DNA of 64,000 nucleotides from Gymnopilus junonius (GCA_015501075.1 JADNYJ010000088.1:94954-158953), one strand, 5' to 3'; shown: positions 1 to 12,958, counted from the stretch's first letter. A program made the numbers and translations. Notes: generated by a model from the sequence alone, not told the origin.

Positions 1-360
1 AAAATGACCAAATTTATGGCCATCAAATGGTTTCACCACTCAGCCTTGTGACCATGGACAACTGTGACATTTCGCCGATTTTGGAGGGCCTGTGACCCGT
101 GACCGGTGAATTGAATGAAATGCAACAGTATCTAGAATCATTCCCACCCTTTGTGAGGATTATGGAACAGGTTTAACGAAGCCAGATTGGTGTAAAAGTT
201 AAAGCCATAGGTAGCTTAGTATCTCGACCACACAGGGAAACTTCAAAATTGCAAAATGGTTTGCTGAGTGCAAGGTCAACTCAATTGATACGATAAGTAC
301 ATTACTATTACAGACCTATATGTAAACAAAGCTAATAGGATGTGCAAGTCAATAGGGTGT

Positions 361-2906
361 TTAATACAGATGTGTTTTGGGTCGATAATAACTTTGGGAC
401 AGTTGTGACTGGGCAGGAGGGGCTTGAGGTGGATGCTGTATGGCCCCAGGTGGATTCACAAAGGCAATTTGCAGGATCACCTGTGGCTCCGAAGATGGCA
501 TTCCCTTTGGATTCTTCTTAGCTTTCTTCCCACTAGCTTCACCAGCACTGTATGCTTCATCACTGGCTTGCTTTGTGCATGTCTTCTTTGCCGGCATCAT
601 CGCCGCTTGAGTCTCTGGCCAGCTATTCAACCGTGGTGAGAGTTTTCGCTTTACCGGCAGTAGACTTCTTGTCTCATCCAACCTTGACATTTCATTATCC
701 AGCCAAGAATCAAGTCATAATGCTTGATCAAGAGAACCTTGCTGCCGGAAGAGAGCAGTGCAGCATTCCAGCTTTTCAGCCACACTGTGCAAGACGGCGG
801 ATTCAGAGGCGGAAGTGAGAATGTCCAAAGCAGGTTCATAATCAGTGTCGACAGTCCCAGAATTGTTCACTAAGCCCTCTGAAGCAATACCGAGACCAAC
901 AGGAGGGGGGCCGCCTTTCTCAAGAGCTTTCAGCTGCTCGCAGCTGTCATATGAAAGATCATCAAGCTCATTCAAAGAAGCAATGTCAGATGAAGGGTAG
1001 TGGGTTTGAACTGCACAGAGGTGTTTGCAGAACTTTATGGAGGGATAATTGGGACAGCTGCATGTATAGGCAAGAATGTCGACCTCGTACCAATGCTCTG
1101 GACGTGATGAGGATTTGATTGAGTAAAGTACATTTGAAAAATTGTTGCCAATGCACTTCTGCTCGATGTCCGTTGCTTTGATGGTTTTGCTGCTGGTGAT
1201 GACTTGGATACATTTTTGGTTTTCCAAGTTCTCGCCGGTGTTCTTTGAGCAGATAGTATGGAAGCACCAGCATAACAGGAATATAAACCAGGTGGTCCAC
1301 ACGGCGATTTCGTTGACCTTCAAGAAATTTTCCTTTCAAGACATGGTGCCAGCTATTTCAATTCTTGATGTGAGTGATGAACAAAGGCAGCAAATAAGTA
1401 TACTTACACTTCAAGGAGCATGTTTGTGTCACTGAGCAGATGGATTTCCCGATTCCGATGGTAAATAGCAGACCACATGAGTATAAACTTTTCCTGGAGC
1501 CAGTTTTTGACAAAGTAATCCCAAAAACATGCCGGGGCCAAAGTTTGATTTCTGCCAATGCTGCGTCAAAGAGCATGGGTTCCTCAATGCATACCAAAGC
1601 TTTCAGTTTTGTCCAAAGCAGTTCATTCTGAGAGATAACAAAGTGTTGTTGCCATGCATAAAGAACGTGCCACAGCACAACCAGACAAGGGATTCCGGAT
1701 AGCGCAACACAATAGCATTTATCTGTGCAAGATCACGATCACTCATGAACCTCCATGGTATCATAAATGGGTTGGCCACTTGGAGAAGGAAGAGAAAGTA
1801 GGCAATTGTCTCCTCCGTACCATAAGAAGCTATCATCCAGGCAACAGGTAAGCCTATTGTCTCATTAGTATCTAAATATCAAAAGATAGTGACCATACAT
1901 ACCATGTCCCCAATGGTCTCATACAAGAATAGTTGTTAAACTCATATTCTGGTACATTGTCATGTTGTGAGTTCCGTCAATAAATACAACTCCTTTGTTC
2001 CCATAACAATGAAACTGCTCCTGCTGAGAAGGCATCTGAATCATGAGCATGAAAGCATTGTTGGCTAAGTTCGAGCCCACAGGCACAGAGCAAGCACACA
2101 ATTTGAACCCAAGAAGACTATCAGATGGATGTAACTGTTCAGCCCATCGGAAAATAGACTTCCCGTCATCATGGTCAAGGTGGATATTTTCAGCTTCAAT
2201 GGCCTTCTCAATTCTGTGAATATCTGCTAACACAATGAAGTCATTACGGTGTGGTGCTGGATTAGACTCCAAGCCTTCAGTTGTTGAGGATGGAGCCCGA
2301 TTGTCATGGTGCATGTTATGTGCCAATTCAAGCTTTTTTTTATTGAGTACAAGTAGGTACAGGAAAATACAGGGAAGGCAATTACAATGTGATCACTCTT
2401 TACTTTCATCTGCACCATCCCTGCAATCCACTCCCATGTTGCATTTGATATCCACGTGAACCTAAGGTTATCATCTCCAGTTGGGTGGTTATGGCCTGCA
2501 TTGTACTTGCCGAGAATGACTGGCATTCCATGGTACCTCTTCACCTTAAGCGAGCAAGGACAGTCTGTAAGCTTTGTAGGGACCTTCCTCGACCATTCCG
2601 GATGTTTTTTCTCATAATCTTTCAGGCTGCCAGTTCCATAATGCATGCAGACATAGACAATCTGCTCTGAGTAGCGTGCAGCCCCAGTTCTCGAAGACAC
2701 CTTTCGAAGTTCAATTGAATTCGAAGCTTGTTCCTGAGCCAAGAATGAAAGAAACTCTTCCCAGGATTGCCAAGACCATTCATATCACCCAGACTGAAAA
2801 TCAGACAGAAAGTCTCTGTAACTTTTTCAAGGGCCAGCAGCTGCAGATGTAGGTGAAGAGTTAGGCTGAGTGATGTCCCAGACAAGCATTGAAGAGTTGT
2901 CACCAA
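361..2906 (-). pseudogene. Mutator-like (MULE) transposase gene, decayed
   Basis: Read on the minus strand, several consecutive frames give the parts of a MULE transposase in the right order. Near 2750-2410 there is a FAR1/WRKY-GCM1-like zinc-binding region (CPCSLKVKRYHGMP, then NAGHNHPTGDD). Near 2010-1960 is the first catalytic segment, FIDGTHNMTMY. Near 1760 is SDRDLAQINAI with the second acidic residues, followed by WHVLYAWQQH near 1670. Near 1070-1010 is a SWIM zinc finger (CSCPNYPSIKFCKHL). A lysine-rich tail ends at 361. GT-AG introns separate some parts. The reading frame is broken by an in-frame TGA at 1919-1921, where an arginine would fit (V-R-DHWGHG), and by shifts near an 8-T run at 2334-2341 and around 1670. 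The enzyme would cut and paste MULE DNA in the nucleus; this copy is probably inactive. Terminal inverted repeats were not found and may lie outside the window. Confidence 0.8.
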
Positions 2907-3910
2907 GAGCAGAATTTACAGGGGTCCATGCCAGAACGTCGAGCCTAAATTTCGAATAGAAAGACATTGTGATGACTTTTGTTCAAGGGTGGTGTCCAGC
3001 ATCTGCCATGGTCAAGAAGTCGTGGACATGGTGAGTGGTACAGGACAAGAGTTCATGTGTCATGCCCCATGCCAATACATCTTTGGAACGATCGGTGCTG
3101 GGTTGGATGATCAACGTTGAACTTGGAATGCGCCAAGGGGGCCAAACAGAAGCAGAGGGCAGGAGTTATTCTTAGCACCTTCCTTTTAAATTTAAAGTTC
3201 AAGGCGGAAACTCAAAAGTGATTACACAGTTACACCTTCTGCTGCTTCCGCCATTTCTTTGCTTTGCTGATACTCTCTGAATCCTGTATCCATCTTGTAA
3301 TTGTTGTCATGGAACCAAGCTGTTTTAGGTTTCTCAAAAAGACCTTGACCAAACCTTGACACATAAAATAATAGTAAGGATAAAGTCAATTTTTTTGGTT
3401 ATCATTTACTGTTAAGAATGGTAAAACTTGGCACAAATCAAGTTGCATTGGCAGGACCACTGCCAGTGCACCACACAAGATCAACATCCTCAATGAGCAT
3501 CTCACACTCAGAGTCATTACACATCACAGAGCTATCATAAATGCCACCCAAGTTGGAACTTGGACCAAAACATATCTTTTTCAAAGTTTGTTGTATGGCC
3601 AGTGAGCTTGGTCAGGGAAGAAGTGAAGCTGTGATCCATAAAAGTGTTGCATATGGAATTTTTTTGGTGGAAAGTGATGCTGTGGCTATGTAAATGATGT
3701 CATTTGCATGGCAGAGCTGTCCCTTGGCCATCTCATGCCCTTTTTTCAGATCAAATGTGGTCAATAGACTGCTTTGTTGCATATTAAGACTGTTCTCAGC
3801 ACTTACAGCTGCCAAAATCACATAAATACACTCATCTATAAGTCATGTAAGTTTCGTGTTTAAGGTCACCTGACCCACACCCTCCCTCCCAAGGTCATGT
3901 CACTCAGCAA
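2907..3910. other. no recognisable gene between MULE and F-box remnant
   Basis: No convincing exon chain is seen on either strand. Only short ORFs occur (for example minus-strand 3612-3821) and they show no known motif. The stretch may be the 5' flank or terminal region of the MULE element. Confidence 0.4.
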
Positions 3911-4055
3911 ATGCTGACATACCCCTTGGACCTCCACAGAAGGCCGACATGCACTGCTTACCTGCACATACATCAGCCATCGCTTTTTGACCATTTCATG
4001 AGGAGAATCTTCCAGCATTTGAAGGTTCATTTGCATGTGGGTTTAACTGAAGGTA

Positions 4056-4403
4056 CTGTACTAAACCGACCGACTCTTCAGTCACGCATCACAAAGCCGG
4101 CTGAAGAGAAGAGATTTCCCTGTTTGTCACGTGTCACTGAGGGCTCCGAAGAGGGTGACAGGCCAAAAAAAGAACAGCCAAAAATGGTAAAAAAAACTCG
4201 AAAATTTTCTCCCTCTACCTGTGTAGTGTTGTATACAAATGACAGCGACAAAATTTATCAATTTCAAACCATCCACCATGATTTGCAACCAGTCGAAGAG
4301 TTTTGCCTCTTCATCACGCATCCCAGGCACCCCCGAAGAGCCGAAGAGATGGTCAAAACATGTCACACATCACCCCACTCAAGAGTCGGTCAGTTTGGTA
4401 CAG
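4056..4403. mobile_element. MITE with TA duplication (Tc1/mariner-like)
   Basis: The ends are inverted repeats. The left end begins CTGTACTAAACCGACCGACT and the reverse complement of the right end begins CTGTACCAAACTGACCGACT; they match over about 28 bp with three mismatches. TA dinucleotides sit directly outside both ends (4054-4055 and 4404-4405), the duplication expected for Tc1/mariner-type insertion. The 348-bp interior is too short for a transposase, so this is a non-autonomous copy. It lies just upstream of the F-box/LRR-like coding remnant. Confidence 0.7.
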
Positions 4404-4429
4404 TACTCTAAATTTATTTGAGGATGAAA

Positions 4430-5401
4430 CCACTATGGGACACAGGCTGCTCACTTTGCTTGATGGCTCTCCTCAAATCACTGAATACATCCAATCCATC
4501 ACAATAGCCTTCAATTACCAATCACCTGTTTTACATTTTACAATTACCCAGCATCATCACCTCAAGCTGCGCTTCATCCCCCCTGTATAATATTGTAGCA
4601 AAGCTACCCCAGCTCAAAAAATTTGCAGAGTCCAGGTCTTTTCAAACAGGGTTATTTTGTGCCAAAAATCTGCAAATTCCTTCTTGAGCTCATACCCTCT
4701 CTCATTGAGCTCGAAATCTCCCCCATTTACAACATGGCAAGCTCCTTCTTCACTGGCTGCAGCTTGTTGAAATCCCTGCATGTCACCAATCTCGAGATAG
4801 AGTCAAATGCCAAGCTGCATCAAATAAAAAAGGCTCAGTTAAAATCCCTCCTGTCCAGGCAAATGTATATTCCACTGACAAGGACCAATCCCAAGATGAC
4901 TGTCTCTGTGTTGGATGATGTATTTTCTCCATTTGACTTTTCCCATCTTAAAAGGCTGGTGATTTCGATTCTCGATTTGAGAAAAATAGGAAGAATGTTG
5001 GCCTTTTGCGTGAACAGCCTTGAGAGTCTTGAGTTCTTATCTTTGGGTGACTTCCTTAATCCCACCGGTAGGCTGGGTTACATTATAAAGCAATTAAAAT
5101 GTCTGATTAACAACTCCATTCAGTAACATCCACTCTATCCTATGATTCAAAGCATTCAGTCCCGGTCTTTGAGAATGTCATTCCAAATATGGGTGTGCTT
5201 CACAGACTGTGTGACACTACTATATGGTCCTCTGCATATGGTTACTACTCTGAGGAGTTTTATGAGGCCACCGTTCCATATCCCTGTGCTATTCTTAATA
5301 CTGTGCATCAGGACATAACCTCGGGACCATCCAGCATAAATGCAGTCCTAGATATAGAAATCATCAATGTATTTCAGGATCGCATTGGGGGTATTAGATA
5401 G
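4430..5401 (+). pseudogene. F-box/LRR-like gene remnant
   Basis: The segment starting near 4438 reads GHRLLTLLDGSPQITEYIQS, the style of the region after the F-box in the large Agaricomycete F-box/LRR-like families. After a frame break it continues with AKLPQLKKFAESRSFQTG, then leucine-rich repeat-like text from 4690 (LIPSLIELEISPIYN, CSLLKSLHVTNLEIES, FSHLKRLVISILDL, NSLESLEFLSLGDFLNP) to a stop at 5126. A further ORF, 5189-5401, may be the C-terminal end. Frames change near the 6-C run at 4578-4583 and again near 4670. No F-box motif itself is visible; the 5' end may have been displaced by the adjacent MITE. Such proteins are presumed substrate adaptors of SCF ubiquitin ligases, but nothing here shows the target. 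Family identity rests on general resemblance. Confidence 0.5.
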
Positions 5402-5728
5402 TCGGAGATAATTGGGGTTAATTTGCCAATGAACCCGAAGAAGAAGGCACTGGGGAAGCTGGAGTTAAGTTTTCTGGTTTTGGTGAATAATTTACCATAT
5501 AATACATATAACCCTGTTGTAATAATAGAGTGATAGGTTCCATTGAGAGGTGATATTAACACAGAAATTTTAGTGTCGGAACTGAAGATGAAATTTCATG
5601 GATTACTTGTAGATGGATAGTCAATAATATATCCTGAGAGAAATTTAAAAGGAGGCTCTGGTATATGAAAAATACCCATTGAAGTTCGAAAGGTGAATTT
5701 TTTTTCAAGGGATAATATATTACATCGT

Positions 5729-6400
5729 CTAAGGGAAGTTGAATCCCAAACATTGGTCAGACACAACCATATCATTGAAGAGGATGCTTACATACCACAC
5801 TGTTAGAGGGAAGACAAATGTGACTGTACTAGCATCAATCCATCTAGCTGCAAGCAACTCATCTCTATCACTCATCAACGTAGTGTGCCGGTGGTCCGAA
5901 ATCATGTTCTAGAAAACCAAAAAAGCGGCATAGTCCTACAAATCTGCGTATTATATACATAGCCAAATATGCTTAGGAACTGGGACCCAGCAATGACTGG
6001 AACTGATCCATTCATAGAAACTATGTATATGAAATCTTGGGCAGTAGGGTTGAAGAGAGCGTATAGTGGGAATGTAAATTCCTGCGGTTCACCCCATGCC
6101 ATGAATATGTCGTTCTGTATTACCCAGTTGTCGCCGTTGGCATTGGCGTTTATGAAGTTGGTGAGCCTGTTGATTATATGGGCCTTCTGCGATGAGCTAC
6201 AGCCTTGTTCGAAGACTTCTGCATGTGAAGGATCAGCACAAGTATCAGGACTTCAGGTCTACATTTCATAGCGTTAGACATTTGTTATGAGGATTATTCT
6301 GCAACTGCTTGTACCTCTAACACCGTACACTCTCCTGTGCATTCCGCTAAAATTCTGCAGAAAAAAATAGTAATAGGAAAAAGTGAAATGCAACATTCAT
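5729..6400 (-). pseudogene. secreted DUF5648-like protein, downstream paralog, damaged
   Basis: A start at 6400 gives a hydrophobic signal-like N-terminus (MNVAFHFFLLLFFSA), followed after a likely intron by CADPSHAEVFEQGCSSSQK and a long exon with NGDNWVIQNDIFMAWGEPQ, FPLYALFNPTAQDFIYIV and FGYVYNTQI. The PLYxLxNP...DxxY...GYVY pattern matches DUF5648 repeats found in fungal and bacterial secreted proteins, here divergent. The frame stops at 5902, yet matching text resumes in another frame (DHRHTTLMSDRDELLAARWI), so there is a frame break near 5900-5940. It is a tandem paralog of the gene at 6712-7317, same strand and same layout. A TTTATAAAGG box lies about 70 bp upstream of the start. Function unknown; probably extracellular if made. 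Confidence 0.5.
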
Positions 6401-6711
6401 GCTTGATGGTGACAAGTAGACTGGGATGTGCTGAGGACAGGAAGGGCTCTGAACCACATATCAGAAGGGCCTTTATAAAGGCCACGTCACTGAAATTCTT
6501 CGAAGCATGTCAATCCGTAGACATTTCAATCTGATAGGTACGAGGATGCATGTGAGTAAATGAGCGTTCCTGCTGGACAGAACGGATATAGTTCAAACAG
6601 TACACGATACATCACGCTATTTTAGACCATGGACAAGGAATGTAAGCTTTTCGCGGTCTAGCACGTCAGAAAATGTGTCAGAGAAGACGTCCATAGCATA
6701 TATTACATTGC

Positions 6712-7317
6712 TCACCAGGCCATCAGAACCAAAACAAACGCGGCTACTCTGGAGTCGATCCAACCATCGCTAACAAGTTCATCTCATTCAACTATGCGTG
6801 TGGTGTACCAGTGATCTCCAGCGACATCCTGAAAGAGCGAGAACAAGGGAACACTTCCGCAAACTTGAGAATCGTAGACGTAGCCAGCGATGAGAGGCGA
6901 TCCAAAACCGGCAGCGGTTGGTACAGTCCCATCACTGGAGACGATGTATATGAAGTCTGCGGTAGAAGGGTTGAAAAGAACGTATAAAGGAAATGCAAAT
7001 TCTTGAGCTTTCCACCAGACTATAAAGGCATCATTCTGAATTTCCCAATCGTCGCCTTTGTTGTTGGATGCCACAAAGGCGGTAAGCTGACTGCGTGGGC
7101 TTTCAAAGAAGGACTGTACCCTTCTTTGAGAGCCTCAGCGAGACTCGGGTCAGCGCATGTCGCCGTTTCTCTATGCTAGATGATAAGAAAGACGAAAATG
7201 CTTCAGGGCGACGTCCATAATACAGATATTGCTGGCTCCACTCACCACTGACATTGGAATTGCAATGTTTCCTTGTAAAAAGAGGGCGCAAAAAAGAATC
7301 ACGAAAAGGAGTTCCAT
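6712..7317 (-). pseudogene. secreted DUF5648-like protein, upstream paralog, damaged
   Basis: The start at 7317 gives MELLFVILFCALFLQGNIA, a signal peptide. A GTGAGT...CATCTAG intron joins MSV to HRETATCADPSLAEALKEG. The main exon carries GDDWEIQNDAFIVWW, FPLYVLFNPSTADFIYIV, IAGYVYDSQVCGSVPLFSL and GDHWYTTRIVE, a divergent DUF5648-type repeat (PLYxLFNP, GDHWYTT). Two defects separate it from an open gene: a one-base loss near 7090-7100 between the ...KAHAVS and LTAFVASNNKG frames, and an in-frame TGA at 6784-6786 where arginine would fit (TRIVE-R-DELVSDGWID). After the TGA the frame stays open to 6712. The downstream copy lacks the first defect and keeps one frame across that stretch, which supports a real indel here. 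Extracellular role unknown. Confidence 0.5.
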
Positions 7318-8695
7318 CAATCAATGAATATGCCTGAACAAAGGTCGCAATGCAAAAAAGACAATTTGGGGAGTGCAAAAACAGACAATGGCTTATAAAT
7401 TGACGAGGTCTGAGAAATTTCTCCTCCTGACCAGTCATGGCAGAAGGATGCGGTATAAAAAGCCACGACAAGGGTGGGTATGGTATTTTACACCCTCAAC
7501 GAAAGCTGACAGCATTGGACAAGTACAAATAATTTCTTGCGGGTGTACCTGGCGCTGGAAAACACCTGATTGAAGTTCGAATTACTGGGAAAGCCAGAAG
7601 AAGGCCTGAAGTCTCACCCTACTGTCACCTACAGGACTTGATATCTTGCAGAGAATATGCGGGTTGGATGCGAACTAGAATTTTAAGTTTTCGTTGCAGG
7701 AGAAAAATTCGGCAGTCATAGGTATAGGGCCTAACTAGAGAGTAGACCTGGAGGAGAAGAGTCGACGTTTCGTGAGGAAAATTGTGAAGAGTCCGGAATC
7801 AGGTCCGAGGGCCGAGTCCAGGCTTGAGCCAAAGCATGTGACTCTATTTGGTCATGATTGGTATTCGGTGGCAGGCGGGTAAAAAGCAAGTAAAAAATCG
7901 AATTATAGTGAGGAACAGAGGACACTTATGTGACGATAGCCTCTACAGTGACTTCGATAGGGCACCAACTCATTTTTAACTGCTATAACTCAGGTCCGAT
8001 ATCTACATAATTCTACCTAACGTAATTCGGAGTTCCCGTTCCTTTCCGTTGTTCGGTACGTTTGTTTCCCTTACTAGTAGCTTGTTCAACCGCGCAACTA
8101 ACACGGCTTTCTTACCGTCCATTCAATTTGGAGGTCCAGTCCTCGATCTAAAGGTACCAGTACATGCTCATACGAACGGAATCGGAGCTCCTGCAACTTA
8201 ATATATGGTAATCAAATGGTATCACATACGGGGATTACTTCCGAAGCGGATTGTTTCCGACATCCATCAACGATCCGCAGGGATGTCGTCGCCGAGAGGT
8301 TGTGTGGTGGTTTCAGTGCGGACTTACTGTTATTGAAGGGCATATTGCTATTTTACAGGTTCTCTTTTGCTCCAGATTAACGAGCACTTGAAATTTGTCT
8401 GCACGTTGTTACTGGAGCCTCTTCACGGCTTCGACCTCTACGTACGAAAGTACGCCTTTGAATTTTTATAACTTGAAATTTTAAAAATGAACTTCTGCAC
8501 CTCTATGCCTTTCCGTGTATTTGCGGTACACCAAAACCAGAACGAGCGGCAACCGGGGATTTAGAGGTGCTTGCCTTCTGGTTGAGACTTAAATGCCAGA
8601 CTTGTCGATTTTCTAATCGGTGATTTAAATAAGTAAAATGGAGTATAACAAATCGAAATATAAAAAGATTTTCTCCTCGAACAAGGTACTCGAAG
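7318..8695. other. intergenic, no recognisable gene
   Basis: Only short ORFs without family resemblance. A TATA-like GTATAAAAAG lies at about 7452-7461 on the plus strand, whose reverse complement (CTTTTTATAC) could serve the DUF5648-like gene starting at 7317. Nothing else could be supported. Confidence 0.35.
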
Positions 8696-9597
8696 TCAGT
8701 AAGCACCCTGGGGTAATCTAAATAGTGGCTGTGCATCCCCGGCCAAAAGGTCATTGGCACCGATGTAGTAGGCTACCAGAGCAACGATGATACCCACGAC
8801 TCCTCCCGCTTTCGTGAATCTGAAAGGAAGCGACTATGGTAAGTATGATTTTGCACGAGATTAAAAGATTAGATACGAACTTGGCGACACCCGTGAATAG
8901 CCCTCCCGCTAATAGGCCAAATGCGAGAGCTAGTGTTCCGAACAGAATAGAGAACGCTAGAGTTTTTCGGAATGAGACGACGCTGGATGTTTAGGAAATT
9001 AGTCGGACAGCTTCCAAGAGACAAATAAACGCGTACAGGAATATTTTGTGAGCATCATCCACACGATAAGATATAGTCCGAGCGCATTGTCAAGCTCTTT
9101 GGGATTGGTATATGCAGAAATAATTCCGGACCCGGGGATGAGGATGGTGGCGTATGACATCCAGAAGGTGCCAAAGGACGAAAAACCTGACAGATGAAAA
9201 GTGAGGACGGTGTTTTGACTGAAGTGATTCGCATGTACTCACAAGTAGCGCCGAATACGTTGCCTCTAGGATATTCCCACATGCCAGCGACAAACTGTAG
9301 GAGGCCACCCGCGAAGAGACTCATGCCTACGACGACGTTGGGCGTCTGGATACCGCGTGTATTGACGTTCAACATGGATAGCAGGAAGGTCGTTCCAGCG
9401 AAGGCAAAGATACCTCTAAAATGTTTGAGCGGTCAGTGGCGCTTTGGAGTGAGGGAGATCATAGGCGAGACTCACGCTGGGGCGGGATTGGCGATTGTCG
9501 ACGTTGGAGGAACGGGTTTCAGGCTAGGCACTGGACCGTTGACAATGCTGATTTGCTCTATGTCTGTTTTTTCGTTCGACATGTTGCTTGAGGACAT
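8696..9597 (-). CDS. GPR1/FUN34/YaaH-family acetate/ammonium permease
   Basis: A multi-exon minus-strand gene. Exon 1 (from 9597 or 9582) ends in TSTIANPAPAG, the signature NPAPxG motif of acetate permeases (Ato1/Ady2, GPR1, SatP). After a 60-70 bp intron come GIFAFAGTTFLLSMLNVNT, PNVVVGMSLFAGGLLQFVAG, MWEYPRGNVFGAT, then SSFGTFWMSYATILIPGSG, ALGLYLIVWMMLT, FRKTLAFSILFGTLALAFGL and finally TKAGGVVGIIVALVAYYIGA, ending LPQGAY-stop at 8696. These are the usual six membrane helices, about 245 residues, the normal family length. The family moves acetate (and in yeast has been linked to ammonium export) across the plasma membrane. The joint between WMMLT and the next exon needs one extra base in the T-run at 9044-9047. 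The last donor (GTTCGT) is also unusual, so exon 5 boundaries are uncertain. Either an assembly error or a recent lesion. Confidence 0.85.
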
Positions 9598-12500
9598 CAA
9601 GTCGTTAATGGTGGATGTTTACAAGGGATTTGACAGAGGAATGGAAGAGCTGAGACGAACAAATGCTGTAGAAACGAGAAAGGGGCGTTGGGTATTTAAC
9701 CAGACTAGGGACGCAGTGTGGCGAATAACCGTCCTGGGGGGAAACCCTGGATTTCTCGGAGACTCCTTATTGGGAATCGGGAAGGGTCGAGAAATTTGAT
9801 TCACAAGTGCGTCGTGGCGCAGGCGCGAACATTACAGCACCTCAATTTCAAATTTTCGGTAACGACGGTAGACCAACTGGAGAAATAAAGCCTATTCACG
9901 TGGGATTTTATAGACTTATTCGTTCATAATTGTCCTTTCTCGTGATTCAGTTATGCTGGGGAGGACACTAGGCACCTTGGCATGATAGGAGCCCAAGAAG
10001 ATCAATTTACCCCATGATCTAAATTAGGTCACGAAGCGTGCGACGTGGGGTATGGGGAATCACGGGGAAGATCAGTCGAGCTTCTTCTCGTCCGAAGCCA
10101 ACGCACCATTTCGATCGAGGAGATGATACAATATGCTATAGCGGCTGATGTGCCTGGGAATTATCACAAGTTATGTCTAGGATGGGGAGACGGAGCTCAA
10201 GGCGAGGATGGAGTCCCGACGCGATGAGACCTTATCGTCAATTATGCAGGCCTAGAACTTTGAGTGCGGTGCTTGGCTGTACATATGTATGGGAGTCGGA
10301 AATCAACGTGCATATTGCAATTCATTCATCTACAATGACGCGTACAAGAGTAAACAGGAGGTGGAACAGTCGTAATTCATATGTTCGGAGGACAAGGCGT
10401 TGGTTTAAGTTCGCTAGTTCTGGTTGGACGCGAAAGACCTGGAAGTACGGGCAGAACAGCAAAACAGAGCATGGAATTCAAGAAATGAACCCCACCGTTT
10501 CAGGAGAGTGGCTCGTAGGACCGATATTAGACCCGGATCTCCCTCGCTGGGTACGTTCCAAAGCAATTAAATCCGGCTGCAGTTATCCGATGATGGACGA
10601 CTTGTCGACAACAGATAAGCACCCGGCCTAGTGCCCCCTAGTTCCATCATTAATGACCGATTAAATCCATATACCATGAATGTCTTGAAAGCTTCGGAAC
10701 TCCAGCAAGAACAGTGCAACGTGAAGAAGGATGAGTCCCCGGAAGAGCTTCGTTCATCTCTTCCCTATAGTGGAGCTGTATCGCAGTGGGATTTCAAAGG
10801 AAGTTATAACGATTGGTAAGAAGCAGTAGATACAGGAAGGCGCGGATAAACATCGAGAAGTTCGGGCTCCTTTCAGAAAACCTTATCCGTGAGCGGTCGA
10901 ACACCAGAAAAGTGGGACAGCGCAGCAGGCGTGAAGTCGGCTGAGGGGCGATGTAACCAGGATTCAGCGCACGATGAGTCAGGAAGACCGACAGGTTTGA
11001 CGATTATAGAATTACCCAGAGACTTTGAATGCGACGACGAGCTCTCTATATATACTACCAGTGAACACGGCGGACATGTGATAAATCATGCCGAGCAGAG
11101 GGAGAACCTAAGAGCGAACATAAGGATCGGACGCAGCGTACGAAAGGAGCGGTGATGAAGAGGATTGAGCATAAGCACAATTACTGGCTGGTATAAAGGT
11201 ATGGTTGAAAATAACATGAATCGCAGCGTTTACACCTGGTTAAATGAGAATCTTACGGTCAGGATACCAAAGTCCGTAAGATATCCACATTTGTTACATG
11301 CGCAATAAGGCGCTAAGCCGACAGGAAAGCCTAATAATCGTGGTGCAGGAATGAGTCATAGATGATTTGAAGAGATCCACGTGATTGCATAGTATACTGC
11401 CGAGGTTGTAGCCGAGGGCCGAGGCCCGACTACGACTCTGAGTCGCAATCTGAGGAATGCCACCATTATCCTGCCACCTCACTGCAGAAACGTGAAGAAA
11501 GGGATCGTCTATCGCGATCACATGAATCTTCTAGCCGCTTGGCCATCAGTATGAACTGCGACTACCAGCAAGTAATGGATTTGACACGTTTCAAAGGCTA
11601 AGGAGAATATGCAGGTCTCCACAGCCTATGAATCATCGTCTATGCACCCTCATTTTACTCGCTTTGACCGCACTCCTGGCGAACTTCGAGTCGTAAATCC
11701 AGTCCATTAACTGCGCCCATTAGAGTGCCCAAGATTGGATAGCCTTATTTGCTGTTGGGCGTAGTGCGGGTGAGTTTATGGAGGAATTGGGCAGAATATG
11801 TAGCATGCCGCCTCTTTCCCCAGTGCGCTCAAAAGGACCATCCTTGAATATTCAAGAGGTGTGAAGGAACTGGAGTCGTAAAAGGTAAGTGCCATTAATA
11901 TTTTTATGTCGACCTGTAGCTCGTTTTCTGTCAGGTTTCCTCGTGTGCAGTCGCACATCGCCGACCATCGCAACCTGGTATGTATCTCTATAATTTTTTC
12001 TATTTCCATGTGACTGTGAGTGACCTCCGTTGCTGATTGCTCTTGCGCTACTCATGTTCATGTTCTTGATGGCCATTTCCCGTCGATATTCTTGGTCTCG
12101 TCAACCGTCTGCCTAACCTCTTCGGCCTTTCACAATGTGGCTAGATCTGGAACTCAACACCATTCTAGAACATTTTCTCCTGAGAACACCACCATTCGGT
12201 ACTCTCATTCTCGCTGTTGCATGGTGCATCTGTCTCTTAAAAATGGAACTACATTCTTGAAGGGGTACAAACATATCAAACTCAAATACACCATATTCCG
12301 AAATTGATCATGCGCATGCGATGGCGGGGAAACTCATTGATCCCCGAAACCCTTGTCCTAACTCTGGAATGATCTTCCAATGATGAGCATGACAAAATGT
12401 CCCCGACTCCGGCCCGTGAGCACTTCCCCGAATACTTTCTGGGAGAGTCTAGGTCAGACGTATCAATGACATGATAAACGTCTTGCTTAACATTAGGGCT

Positions 12501-12958
12501 TGATAAAGAAGTGTTTGGAAAGAGGGTGAGAGGTATAGTATAACCTCATATTCACGGCAAATTGTCACTAATAATATTCCTAGTCCACCCGTATCGAAAA
12601 TTGGTTAGTGTTTGACGCATTGAGATACGATATGGCGAAGAATGACCGGAAGCGCAGCAACGCAATGACAGAAGTCAAATCGACACCTCAAATGTTCATG
12701 AGTCATCGCGAATACTATTATAGATGCTTTGAAATATTGCACAATACACTTGTGGGAGTTTTTTCCATCATAATATCGGACCTCTTCTCTAGCAGCTCTC
12801 CGACTATCTAATCGTGTCTCTTTCAATAAGAGCTTTTGACAGCAAAGCCAGAAGCAAGTCGAAGAGACTTCGACGAGGTGTGAAAATGACTCGTTGACGA
12901 GTGTATATAACTGATGCTCATTCACAGCGTCTCTTTACTACGTACCTACCGCAGAATC
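9598..12958. other. long intergenic stretch, no recognisable gene
   Basis: Several ORFs of 60-150 codons occur on the plus strand (for example 10173-10631 and 10889-11155) but none shows a recognisable domain, signal peptide or splice-linked partner. I see no rRNA or tRNA signature. It may hold decayed repeats too old to identify. Confidence 0.35.
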
